64,000 nt of DNA. Origin: Pelosinus fermentans DSM 17108 (GTDB lineage Bacteria > Bacillota > Negativicutes > DSM-13327). The notes under the pieces are model-generated. The model was not told the origin of the DNA, ran no database searches, and saw only the letters and a program-made list of their open reading frames with translations. Within the stretch, counting starts at the first letter, position 1; each line of letters begins with the position of its first letter. Location: assembly GCF_000271485.2 (NCBI RefSeq), contig NZ_AKVN02000001.1, positions 2,629,501 to 2,693,500 on the forward strand. Direction: 5' to 3'. Shown in pieces: positions 9,038 to 17,540 of the stretch. The position numbers were made by a program, and so were the translations under genes.

Positions 9038-11005
9038 CTACTCAAATTTCTTAAATAGGTGTCCGAGTTTATCACCAATTGTCGATCCGGTTCCTTCTTG
9101 CTTATCCAAATAAGATTGATATTCTACTCGTTCAGCATCCTGTTGCGCTTTGTTAATACTAAGAGAAATCCGTTTATTTTCTTTATTAATCTCCAGTATC
9201 TTTACAGTTACTTCCTGTCCAATTGCTACGATATCCTCGACCTTATTGACTCTCTCATCGGATAGTTCTGACATATGAACCAGACCTTCTATTCCTGGAA
9301 CTAATTCTACAAATGCTCCAAATTTAGTAATCTTAGTAACTTTTCCTTTTTCAATTGCACCTATTGAATATTGTTCGATTAAATCTAGCCAGGGATCACG
9401 CCCAACTTCTTTTAAGCTAAGGGAGATTCTCTTTGCCTCATTATCAATTTTTAAAATGAGTACCTTTACCTGATCACCTAGGGCTACAATTTCCTGAGGG
9501 CTTTTTACACGGTGCCATGATAAATCTGAGATATGAACTAACCCATCAATACCGCCGATATCAACAAAGGCACCAAAATCAACAATACGTCGTACTGTTC
9601 CTGATACAATCTGTCCCACGGCTAATTTTGAAAAGATTTCTTCTTCAAGAATGCGACGTTGTTCTTGCAATATAACCTTACGAGATAAAATTGCTCGTTT
9701 TTTAATACGATCAACCTCAATGGGTTGAAAAGTTAATGTTTGTCCTGTAAAAGGTGATAAATCTTCTACAAAGCGTAATTCTACCTGAGACGCAGGAACG
9801 AAACCATGAACTCCCAAAACAGAAACCTTTAAACCACCATTTACAACTTCCAAAACCTTAGCTTCAACTTGTTTTTTATTCTCTAGGGCTTCTTCTAATA
9901 CATCCCATGCTACTATTGCATCAGCTTTTACCTTAGACAGTTTAATACCATCATTGCTCTCTAAGTCTAATACAAACACGTCAATGGTTTGCCCCTCGCT
10001 AACTATTTCTGCGGCATTCTCTGGTGTTGGATATGCTAATTCAGCTAAGGAGATGCTTCCTTCTCCTTTATAGCCAATGTCAACAAAAACCTCATCTTTA
10101 CGAATACCTACGATCTTCCCCTTGATAATACTGCCTTGCTCAATTTTGATTACTTCATTGTCTAACAATTGATTGAATTCTTGCATTTTTTGATAAACCT
10201 CCTCTATTAACCAATCTGGAGTGGATGCACCTGCTGTAATTCCAACAGTTTCTATCCCAGAAAAATCTTCAACTCTCAATTCCGCAGCTGTTTCTATATG
10301 ATATACCCGGCTGCCAGCATCATGACATAATTGGGCTAACCTTGAAGTATTTGCACTATTTTTACCACCAATTACTAACATTACATCTACTTTTGCTGCG
10401 ATATTTAATGCTGATTGTTGCCTAAGATCAGTTGCAGTGCAGATTGTACGACGAATTTGAAATTCGTTGCATTTCGTTTGCAAAACATTAACTATAGTTT
10501 GAAAAACTTCTCCAGAAAATGTAGTTTGTACCACTACACCTAATTTCGGCATAAAAGGTAAGTGCATTGCTTCTTGAATTGTTTCGACTACGATTCCCTG
10601 GTTGTTTGACCATTCTAAAATACTCTTTACTTCTGGATGGTGTTTTTCACCAACGATTACTACAGCAAAACCATCCTGTAATAACTCATGAGCTGCTTGT
10701 TGGGCTTTTTTCACATGGGGACAAGTAGCATCAACAACCGTTAATTTTTTAGTCTGGGCTTTCGCATATATGTCCGGACCTACTCCATGAGAACGTATAA
10801 TCACTGTACTCTCATCATCAACAAAAGATAAATCGTTTACTACTTCAATACCTTTATCTGAAAAGCGTTTAACTACTTGTGGATTATGAATAATGGGTCC
10901 TAAAGTATGTATAGTGCCTTCCATACCTATACATTCTTGAGCCATTGCCACTGCGCGTTTAACACCATAGCAAAAACCTTGGTGTTCAGCCGCAATTATT
11001 TTCAT
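9038..11005 (-). CDS. ispH: Fusion of HMBPP reductase (IspH) and ribosomal protein S1
   Basis: The N-terminal 280 residues are IspH, which reduces HMBPP to IPP and DMAPP in the last step of the MEP pathway. Its three [4Fe-4S] cysteines are visible at residues 12 (GFCYGVKRA), 95 (DATCPHVKK) and 189. Residues 295-645 hold four S1 RNA-binding repeats, for example GTVRRIVDFGAFVDIGGIDG and GKVTKITKFGAFVELVPGIE. The whole is 655 aa with no frameshift. Such IspH-RpsA fusions are known from clostridia and Negativicutes. The S1 part probably acts in mRNA binding; whether it serves as the main ribosomal S1 cannot be told here. The start has an AGGAGG site. plsC and cmk lie upstream on the same strand. 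Confidence 0.96.
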   Translation of the reverse strand: MKIIAAEHQGFCYGVKRAVAMAQECIGMEGTIHTLGPIIHNPQVVKRFSDKGIEVVNDLSFVDDESTVIIRSHGVGPDIYAKAQTKKLTVVDATCPHVKKAQQAAHELLQDGFAVVIVGEKHHPEVKSILEWSNNQGIVVETIQEAMHLPFMPKLGVVVQTTFSGEVFQTIVNVLQTKCNEFQIRRTICTATDLRQQSALNIAAKVDVMLVIGGKNSANTSRLAQLCHDAGSRVYHIETAAELRVEDFSGIETVGITAGASTPDWLIEEVYQKMQEFNQLLDNEVIKIEQGSIIKGKIVGIRKDEVFVDIGYKGEGSISLAELAYPTPENAAEIVSEGQTIDVFVLDLESNDGIKLSKVKADAIVAWDVLEEALENKKQVEAKVLEVVNGGLKVSVLGVHGFVPASQVELRFVEDLSPFTGQTLTFQPIEVDRIKKRAILSRKVILQEQRRILEEEIFSKLAVGQIVSGTVRRIVDFGAFVDIGGIDGLVHISDLSWHRVKSPQEIVALGDQVKVLILKIDNEAKRISLSLKEVGRDPWLDLIEQYSIGAIEKGKVTKITKFGAFVELVPGIEGLVHMSELSDERVNKVEDIVAIGQEVTVKILEINKENKRISLSINKAQQDAERVEYQSYLDKQEGTGSTIGDKLGHLFKKFE

Positions 11006-11132
11006 ACATTACCTCCTATAGATTGTAAATTACTTATAGTGATATTCCCTGTAAATAATAATTATTCCTTTTATTTTATGTGAAAATAAAAAGGATATAC
11101 TTAAAGCCAAGGTGGATTGATCCTCGGATAAA

Positions 11133-11166
11133 GAGAAGGTAAACTATCTTAAAAGTTTACCTTCTC
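11133..11166 (-). terminator. Hairpin over the plsC stop codon
   Basis: A 13-bp perfect stem (11133-11145 with 11154-11166) has the plsC TAA in its 8-base loop. The T-run after it on the minus strand is short, so termination may be weak and some read-through into ispH-rpsA is possible. Confidence 0.6.
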
Positions 11167-11748
11167 CTCTAACAACAAAGAAATTTCTTGCATGATTTTA
11201 TCACTGAGTTTTTCCATCGTTTCTTTATCAGCTTTTCCCTGATTTACAATAATAGGATTGCCAAATTTAACAATGAAGCGAGGAAATAGCTGCCCTTCTT
11301 TCCATACTTGATTTGTACCAATAACCGCAGTGGGTATAATTGGCACACCAGCTTTCAAGGCGATCATTGCAAGACCAGTTTCAGGTTTACCCAATTTACC
11401 AGTTAGACTACGCGTTCCTTCTGGGAAAAGACCAAGCAACTCCCCATTTTCTAATAAATTGATAGCATGCCTAATAGCAGTACGATCAGCTGTAGCGCGT
11501 CGTACGGGAAAGGCGTTTAAATTCTTTAAAATCCATCTAATAAATGGTACTGCAAATAACTCTTCTTTAGCCATAAAATGAATTGATCTTGTAAAAGCAG
11601 TTCCTACAACGGGTGGATCAAAGAGACTCACATGATTAGAGGCTATAATAGCCCCTCCTGCCACTGGAATATTATTAGCTCCGATGATTCTGCAGCGAAA
11701 AAAGATTTTAAAGAAATAATGCAAAAAAACTCTAATCACACTATACAA
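11149..11748 (-). CDS. plsC: 1-acyl-sn-glycerol-3-phosphate acyltransferase PlsC
   Basis: PlsC acylates lysophosphatidic acid to phosphatidic acid, the step after PlsY. The open frame extends further upstream into cmk, but the likely start is the TTG at 11748: AGGAG lies ten bases before it, and the product then begins LYSVIRVFLHYFFK, a typical N-terminal membrane segment. This gives 199 aa, the usual family size. The catalytic NHVSLFD (HX4D) and the substrate-binding FPEGTRS motif are both present. The start overlaps the end of cmk by eight bases, so translation is coupled. Confidence 0.93.
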   Translation of the reverse strand: MYSVIRVFLHYFFKIFFRCRIIGANNIPVAGGAIIASNHVSLFDPPVVGTAFTRSIHFMAKEELFAVPFIRWILKNLNAFPVRRATADRTAIRHAINLLENGELLGLFPEGTRSLTGKLGKPETGLAMIALKAGVPIIPTAVIGTNQVWKEGQLFPRFIVKFGNPIIVNQGKADKETMEKLSDKIMQEISLLLEEKVNF

Positions 11749-12415
11749 GACTTTTTCTCTCCTCACAAAGTTTTGTGATTGCCTCCACTGCTTCTTGTAT
11801 GGAAAGAGTGGTAGTATCAATTAACACAGCATCTGACGCTTGTATTAAGGGAGCGAATTCACGTTCAGAATCATTTTTATCGCGAGCCATAATTTCTTGT
11901 TCAAGTTCTTCTAGATTTACCTTAAAGCCCTTTTCCGTTAACTCTCGCCAACGACGCTCTGCCCGCTCTTTAATCGATGCCGTTAGAAATATCTTTACAT
12001 CTGCATTAGGTAATACATGAGTGCCAATATCACGACCATCCATAACAACTCCCCCACAGCCTGCCATCTTACGTTGTAATTTGAGCATAGCATCGCGCAC
12101 GGATTTAATTTGAGCAATTTCTGATACGATACGAGAAACTTCAGGTGTACGAATTTCAGCAGTGACATCACGACCGTCAACAAATACTGTGGTTTTACCA
12201 TCACCATAATGTAATCCAATATTAATATCCTGAGCGATGTTTCCAATGGCTACTTCATCATTTAAAACATCACTTTTTATTGTTTTCCAGGCAATTCCAC
12301 GATACATAGCTCCAGTATCAATATAATTATAATGAAGACGGTGAGCTAGAATTTGGGCTACAGTACTCTTTCCTGCTCCAGCAGGACCATCTATAGCAAT
12401 AATTAACTTTTTCAT
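11741..12415 (-). CDS. cmk: Cytidylate kinase
   Basis: Cmk phosphorylates CMP and dCMP in pyrimidine nucleotide salvage and synthesis. The ATG at 12415 gives 224 aa and begins MKKLIIAIDGPAGAGKST with the P-loop at residues 10-18; a G-rich ribosome site lies a few bases upstream. The CMP-binding DTGAMYRGIA and the DGRDIGTHVLP and RAERRW motifs are all present. aroA is upstream with a 28-bp gap and plsC overlaps downstream. The aroA-cmk-plsC-ispH/rpsA order is common in clostridia and Negativicutes. Confidence 0.96.
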   Translation of the reverse strand: MKKLIIAIDGPAGAGKSTVAQILAHRLHYNYIDTGAMYRGIAWKTIKSDVLNDEVAIGNIAQDINIGLHYGDGKTTVFVDGRDVTAEIRTPEVSRIVSEIAQIKSVRDAMLKLQRKMAGCGGVVMDGRDIGTHVLPNADVKIFLTASIKERAERRWRELTEKGFKVNLEELEQEIMARDKNDSEREFAPLIQASDAVLIDTTTLSIQEAVEAITKLCEERKSLV

Positions 12416-12443
12416 AACTGCCCCCATATACAAAATCCAAATA

Positions 12444-13745
12444 TTATTTTCTAATATTTTCTAAAGTTGCAAAAAAATTAGGATAAGAAATATTAGCACA
12501 AGTATGCTTATGAATGTTTACTCCCAAAGAAGCAGCACCTGCGATAGCGAGTGCCATTGCTATTCGGTGATCATGATAAGATTCACAATTAGCAAATTGC
12601 ATCTTCTGAGGGCCATCAATAATTAAACCATCATCTGTTTCCGTCATAATGGCCCCCATTTTTCCTAATTCGCTGGCGACTGCCTTTAGTCGATCTGTTT
12701 CTTTTACTCTTAATTCTTCTGCACCACGAATAATCGTTCTTCCATCTGCAAATAATGCTGCAACAGACAAGATTGGTATTTCATCAATCAATCTTGGAAT
12801 AATCGCGCCATCAATTGTGGTACCTTTTAGTTTGGCAGATTTTACAACAAGATCAGCTACAAGTTCTGCACCACTAAAGCGTTGATTTTCAATTGAAATA
12901 TTTGCGCCCATTTCTTTAAGAACATCCAGGATTCCTGTACGTGTCGGGTTTATGCCGACATTTATAAGAGTTAAATGACTATCAGGAATGATGGTTGCCC
13001 CTACTAACCAAAAGGCTGCTGAACTTATATCTCCAGGTACATTTATTTCACCTGGCGCATGTAACTGAGATGCAGGGTTAATGTTAACACTCGTGCCCTG
13101 TCTTGCTACTTTTACACCAAAAGTCTCCAACATCAACTCAGTATGATCACGAGATACATAGGGTTCGGTAATGGTGCTAGGGCTGCTTGCAAATAAGGTT
13201 GCCAGCAAGATCGCCGATTTTACCTGTGCACTAGCCATTGGCATAGTATATTCTATACCAATAATTTTCTCTTTTTTACTTTTAATAATTGAAATGGGTA
13301 CGTATCTTGTATCTTGGCGTCCGGTGATTTCGCCACCCATCATTCTCAAAGGAGTTACAACCCTAGCCATAGGTCTGCTGCGTAAAGAGGCGTCACCAGT
13401 CAACACGCTAAAGAAAGGCTGTCCAATTAAAATACCTGATAATAAGCGTAATGTGGTTCCAGAATTTCCAGCATCAAGAATATCTTCGGGCTCTTTCAGA
13501 CCGTATAGTCCTTGACCCAATACGTGCAAATTATTCTCTTCGTCTTTTTCGATTTTAGCACCTAATTTTTGCATACAACTAACTGTTGATAAACAATCTT
13601 CTGCATATAAAAAGTTTTTTATAACTACAGGTGTAGACGCAAGTGCTGCAAACATAACACTTCGATGAGAAATGGATTTATCTCCTGGAATATTTATACT
13701 ACCAGATAAACCGCCTTTGGGACTTATCGTTATATTTTCTAACAT
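12444..13745 (-). CDS. aroA: 3-phosphoshikimate 1-carboxyvinyltransferase (EPSP synthase)
   Basis: AroA joins shikimate-3-phosphate and phosphoenolpyruvate in the pathway to chorismate and aromatic amino acids. The ATG at 13745 has a strong GGAGGAG site and yields 433 aa; an upstream in-frame ATG adds ten residues without a better site. The motifs GDKSISHRS near residue 18, LDAGNSGTTLRLL near 90, RDHTELML and the late KETDRLKA all match the enzyme. It is the first gene recognised in the aroA-cmk-plsC-ispH/rpsA-fni run. No other shikimate gene is present. Confidence 0.97.
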   Translation of the reverse strand: MLENITISPKGGLSGSINIPGDKSISHRSVMFAALASTPVVIKNFLYAEDCLSTVSCMQKLGAKIEKDEENNLHVLGQGLYGLKEPEDILDAGNSGTTLRLLSGILIGQPFFSVLTGDASLRSRPMARVVTPLRMMGGEITGRQDTRYVPISIIKSKKEKIIGIEYTMPMASAQVKSAILLATLFASSPSTITEPYVSRDHTELMLETFGVKVARQGTSVNINPASQLHAPGEINVPGDISSAAFWLVGATIIPDSHLTLINVGINPTRTGILDVLKEMGANISIENQRFSGAELVADLVVKSAKLKGTTIDGAIIPRLIDEIPILSVAALFADGRTIIRGAEELRVKETDRLKAVASELGKMGAIMTETDDGLIIDGPQKMQFANCESYHDHRIAMALAIAGAASLGVNIHKHTCANISYPNFFATLENIRK

Positions 13746-13854
13746 ATAAATTCTCCTCCATATTTTAGGTAACAAAATAATAAAATAGAGTTTCGATTAG
13801 TTAAGAAAAACATATTTATTTATAATTCACCGAAAAAAGCCATTATCCTTTTTA

Positions 13855-14385
13855 CTATTCATTCTTAAATTTTATTTTGCCAATAGTCAAAATGCCCTTA
13901 CTTCCTTCCACTATTAAACCATCTACGGGAGAAAGTAAATCTTTTTCCGGAATTTTAATAATAAATTGGACTGGTTGTTCTAATTCAGTAGTATCAATCT
14001 CAAGATAATCCCCATCATATACGGTAACTTTACTATTTCCTTTAATAAAATCACTAGTCCTTTTTCCATTTACAACCACATAAACCTTTGCATTTTCAGA
14101 TGGTTTTACCATATGGAGAAGAATAACCTTACTTTTTCGTAACATACTTTGATAATTTTTTATGGCGGTAGCTTCTTCTTTAATTTGCAAGGGGGTATCT
14201 GCGTATAAAGGCATAGCAGTATTAAGTTGTTCACCTTCCATTTTGTCAACTTTTGATAAGTAAGATCGTGTTTCTTCTTTAAATAACAAGAGTTGGGATA
14301 CAACTAATATCATCATACAAATAACTATGATGCGTAATAAAATGGCTTCGCTACGTATCATCCAGCTGTCTTTTGATTTATTCAC
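13855..14385 (-). CDS. Unknown protein with one N-terminal membrane segment
   Basis: The GTG at 14385 has AGGTGG eight bases upstream and gives 176 aa; an earlier GTG overlaps that ribosome site. The protein has a short cytoplasmic head, a single membrane helix (about residues 12-34, ILLRIIVICMMILVVSQLLL) and a soluble remainder. Near residue 97 the segment YVVVNGKRTSDF reads like a beta-rich domain. No family was recognised. It is not tightly linked to a neighbour: aroA lies 109 bp downstream and the HI0933 flavoprotein is 83 bp beyond its other end. It could be an envelope or sporulation-related anchored protein; this is not shown. Confidence 0.75.
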   Translation of the reverse strand: MNKSKDSWMIRSEAILLRIIVICMMILVVSQLLLFKEETRSYLSKVDKMEGEQLNTAMPLYADTPLQIKEEATAIKNYQSMLRKSKVILLHMVKPSENAKVYVVVNGKRTSDFIKGNSKVTVYDGDYLEIDTTELEQPVQFIIKIPEKDLLSPVDGLIVEGSKGILTIGKIKFKNE

Positions 14386-14481
14386 GAAAGATGCCACCTG
14401 CTTTTTGTCATTTAGCCTATATTATGCGCTATTTTATATCGTACATACCTTGCCCAACTCATATTTCAGAATATAATTATC

Positions 14482-15747
14482 TCAGGCTTCCCCACTTATG
14501 TAATCATATTTGGCTGCATTGTAACCTGCTACATAGCCAGTAGAAAAAGCAGCTTGTAAATTAAAACCACCAGTATAGCCATCAATATCAATTACTTCAC
14601 CAGCAAAAAATAATCCTTTTACAATTTTTGATTCCATTGTTTTAGGATTTATCTCCTTTACATAGACTCCGCCTGCTGTAACAATTGCCTCACTAACTGG
14701 TCGTGTCGCTGTTATCGTAAAAGTTAATTTAGTAATCTGTTCCTGCAAACGTACACGCTCACTTTTAGTAATTTGATGTACAAATTTATCAGGATCAAGA
14801 TGAGCCAAATCGATGACAACATTAATTAATTTGGCCGGCAATAACTCACTAAGAGAATTTTTTAATTGCTTACGAGTAAATTTTTCAAAATCTCGTTGGA
14901 TGCGCTTGTCAAGTATTTCTGCTGATAAAGCTGGCTTTAAGTTAATTTCCATCAGTATTTCTTCATTAGGATGATGATTCAATAGTTCAGCTACTTTTTT
15001 GCTTAATGACAAAATAATAGGACCGGATAAACCATAATGAGTAAATAACATCTCACCAAAATCATCTGCTACTTTTTTCCCTGCAAAGATGACACTAGCT
15101 GAGACATTTTTTAAGGAAAGCCCTTGTAATTCACGAATCCAATCTTCACCTACTTCTAGTGGCACTAATGATGGTTTTAATGGAATAATCGTATGCCCAA
15201 CGGCTTCACTCATACGATACCCATCACCAGAAGAACCGGTTCCCGGATAAGAAGAACCACCTGTGGTCATGATTACGGCTTCAGCATCATACTTTACATT
15301 ATTGTTAGCAAGCACTCCTGTTACCTTACCATTATGTGTAAGGATTCTTTTTACCTGCTGCCCCGTTACTACTTCAATATTTAGATCTTTAAAGGCCTTT
15401 AAAAAGGCACTAACGACATCCTTGGCCTGATCACTAACCGGGAAAACCCGCCCACCTCTTTCGATTTTAGTCATAACACCATAATGATGTAAAAAGTCTA
15501 TAATATCCTGGTTACCAAACTTATGTAAAGAACTATAAATAAATGCTCCATTTCCTGGAATGTTTTTAATAATGATCTCTTTTTCAGCAATGTTAGTAAT
15601 ATTACATCTACCTTTACCGGTAATCGATAATTTTCTTCCTAAAGAAGCCATTTTTTCCAAAACAATGACTTTACCACCATTTTGACTAGCACTAACTGCA
15701 GCCATCATACCGGCAGCACCACCGCCAACTACAATAATGTTCCTCAT
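14482..15747 (-). CDS. HI0933-family NAD(P)/FAD-dependent oxidoreductase (BaiN-like)
   Basis: This is a cytosolic flavoprotein of the HI0933/YtfN-like group, found in most bacteria and of uncertain substrate; one relative, BaiN, is described in bile acid dehydroxylation. The 421-aa protein starts with the dinucleotide fold VVGGGAAGMMAA. It contains the family signature SITGKGRCNITN near residue 45 and TGGSSYPGTGSSGDGY near 165. The C-terminus has the second FAD motif (GLFFAGEVIDIDGYTGGFN). A AAGGTG site precedes the ATG. rluB is downstream of a terminator-separated gap; no operon partner is evident. Confidence 0.9.
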   Translation of the reverse strand: MRNIIVVGGGAAGMMAAVSASQNGGKVIVLEKMASLGRKLSITGKGRCNITNIAEKEIIIKNIPGNGAFIYSSLHKFGNQDIIDFLHHYGVMTKIERGGRVFPVSDQAKDVVSAFLKAFKDLNIEVVTGQQVKRILTHNGKVTGVLANNNVKYDAEAVIMTTGGSSYPGTGSSGDGYRMSEAVGHTIIPLKPSLVPLEVGEDWIRELQGLSLKNVSASVIFAGKKVADDFGEMLFTHYGLSGPIILSLSKKVAELLNHHPNEEILMEINLKPALSAEILDKRIQRDFEKFTRKQLKNSLSELLPAKLINVVIDLAHLDPDKFVHQITKSERVRLQEQITKLTFTITATRPVSEAIVTAGGVYVKEINPKTMESKIVKGLFFAGEVIDIDGYTGGFNLQAAFSTGYVAGYNAAKYDYISGEA

Positions 15748-15773
15748 CTTATCACCTTTTTCATTTTTTAGTA

Positions 15774-15810
15774 AAACAAAAAACCCTTATTATATTACAC
15801 AATAAGGGCT
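15774..15810 (-). terminator. Terminator of rluB
   Basis: CCCTTATT (15784-15791) pairs with AATAAGGG (15801-15808), followed by TTTTTTGTTTT on the minus strand. It ends the unit that includes rluB and probably the redox module upstream of it. Confidence 0.8.
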
Positions 15811-15817
15811 CGCACAC

Positions 15818-16540
15818 TCATTTATTAATGTTCTGTAATGCTTCCACTTCTTGAGGCAATAAATGCCTATACCCTCCTCGGCGTAACCCTTCCAGTGTTA
15901 AAAAAGCAAATTTAACCCGCTTGAGTTGTTTTACATCAGAACCAATAGCTTCAAACATACGGCGAATTTGACGATTCTTTCCCTCATGAATGGTAATTCT
16001 AAAACTGGTTAGATTTCTCTCACGCTCAAATTCCATTTCATCAATTATTGCAGGAGCTGTCACACCATCTTCTAATCGAATACCAATTCGCAGTAAATCG
16101 ATTTTTTCTTGAGAAGGTCTACCAGCAACTTTAGCAATATATGTTTTATCAATTTTTTTGCTGGGATGAATTAGAGCATTGGTAAGTGCACCATCATTAG
16201 TTAGTAGCAGTAAACCTTCCGTGTTATAATCAAGTCTACCTACAGGGTAAATACGCTGTGGGATATCAGTGACCAATGATGCCACTGTTTTACGATCTTG
16301 AGGATCTTTTAATGTGGTTAAGATTCCCTTTGGTTTATATAGTAAAATATATACCAGTTTTTCTCCTGAAATAAGTTTACCATCCACGGCAACCCGATCT
16401 TTACCGGGAATGACTTTAGTACCTAACTCGGTAACTACTTTACCATTTACGGATACCCGACCTTGCTGTATAATTTTCTCCGATTCCCTTCTGGAAGCAA
16501 TTCCAGCTTGACTGATAATTTTCTGCAAACGTTCTAACAT
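15818..16540 (-). CDS. rluB: RsuA/RluB-type rRNA pseudouridine synthase
   Basis: The protein makes pseudouridine in rRNA; RluB-type members act on helix 89 of 23S rRNA. The chosen ATG (second of two tandem ones) has better ribosome-site spacing and gives 240 aa. An S4 RNA-binding domain covers the first 60 residues (ERLQKIISQAGIASRRESE). The catalytic motif GRLDYNTEGLLLLTNDG near residue 102 holds the aspartate nucleophile, and ENKNRQIRRM-like EGKNRQIRRMFEAIG is near 190. The 3'-terminal hairpin ends the transcript. In many clostridia the gene follows spmAB; here a redox pair intervenes. Confidence 0.93.
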   Translation of the reverse strand: MLERLQKIISQAGIASRRESEKIIQQGRVSVNGKVVTELGTKVIPGKDRVAVDGKLISGEKLVYILLYKPKGILTTLKDPQDRKTVASLVTDIPQRIYPVGRLDYNTEGLLLLTNDGALTNALIHPSKKIDKTYIAKVAGRPSQEKIDLLRIGIRLEDGVTAPAIIDEMEFERERNLTSFRITIHEGKNRQIRRMFEAIGSDVKQLKRVKFAFLTLEGLRRGGYRHLLPQEVEALQNINK

Positions 16541-16559
16541 CATAAACTCCTTTTAATAA

Positions 16560-17528
16560 TTAATCCTCAATAAATTTAGAAAAATCAATTTGTTGCTTAC
16601 ACAGTCTAATTTCTGTATTGCCCTGCACCTTTTTGATGCAGCTACCACAAATACCTTCGCCACAGCACATAGTCGCATTATTGGTAGCCACCATAGGTAT
16701 ATTAACACCTGCCGCTTGCATGGTTCTAATAATTGCGTAATGCTGATTATCAGGGCCAGCACTTACGACTAAATCAGGTTTTTGATATAACCCCTCTTTC
16801 AACATAGAGATGCCATTTTTACGTAAGGAAGGCACGATATGTACTGTCACACCTAATTCAGTTAGTTGTTCTTTTATAAAAATCTTTCCTACTTTTCCAG
16901 GAGCCAAAACCGCTGTAATTTGATTATTATTTTTTTTCAAATTAACTGCGAGGGGCAGCGCAGGAGCTTGCCCAATACCACCAGCTACTAATATTATCTT
17001 ACCATAAGTAAGATTGTCAATCCAGGGTTGACCTAAAACTCCATTCCAATAAGGTCCACGCACCACTAGTTTATCATTATTTTCTGCTATGATTCTAATT
17101 GACTTCGGTCCAATCGATTCAATGACTACATCTAATTTGTTTCCTTGTACACTCATAATATTAACAGGAAAGTAAAAAAAGGCGGGATCATTAGGTCTTT
17201 TTAAAAATACAAAAGAACCAATTTTCATTAAAGGTTCTGCAAATGTATTACTCACTTGCATTTCCAGTCTATATGTATTATCGCTAATCTGTTCTTTTAC
17301 GGTAAAGGAAACCTCTTCCTCCATCCTTGTTGCAATACTTTCATCACATTGCTGTATTTTTTTATACTGCCAATGTTTTTCATATAATATACATACACCC
17401 GCCCAATTACAATTACAAGTTCCCTCTCCTTTTAAATGACTGCAAAAAGTACATTGATTTGTTTCCGCTAACAAACAAGGGCAATATTTTGAATTAATAT
17501 CAATACATTGGGAGATATTTCTATCCAT
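16560..17528 (-). CDS. PyrK-like FAD/[2Fe-2S] electron-transfer subunit with extra Cys-rich N-terminus
   Basis: The body (about residues 65-320) is a ferredoxin-reductase-type module of the kind found in dihydroorotate dehydrogenase electron-transfer subunits and sulfide dehydrogenases. It has an FAD-binding barrel, an NAD-binding segment ILVAGGIGQAPALPLA near residue 185 and a C-terminal [2Fe-2S] site MCCGEGICGSC with a further downstream cysteine. The first 50 residues carry about nine cysteines (CIDINSKYCPC, CTFCSH, CNCNWAGVC), which could bind another Fe-S cluster or zinc. The gene follows the Cys-rich flavoprotein by 12 bp, so the two probably form a complex moving electrons to or from NAD(P)H. 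pyrD is not adjacent, so a pyrimidine role is unlikely. Confidence 0.8.
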   Translation of the reverse strand: MDRNISQCIDINSKYCPCLLAETNQCTFCSHLKGEGTCNCNWAGVCILYEKHWQYKKIQQCDESIATRMEEEVSFTVKEQISDNTYRLEMQVSNTFAEPLMKIGSFVFLKRPNDPAFFYFPVNIMSVQGNKLDVVIESIGPKSIRIIAENNDKLVVRGPYWNGVLGQPWIDNLTYGKIILVAGGIGQAPALPLAVNLKKNNNQITAVLAPGKVGKIFIKEQLTELGVTVHIVPSLRKNGISMLKEGLYQKPDLVVSAGPDNQHYAIIRTMQAAGVNIPMVATNNATMCCGEGICGSCIKKVQGNTEIRLCKQQIDFSKFIED

Positions 17529-17540
17529 ATTTATACCTCC

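Noticed and set aside
11749-11820. Longer PlsC start inside cmk
   Set aside because: The added residues are the shadow of cmk; AGGAG before the TTG at 11748 gives the normal family length.
16553-16772. Opposite-strand and out-of-frame reading frames inside the PyrK-like gene
   Set aside because: They lie inside a clearly identified gene and show no family features or ribosome sites.
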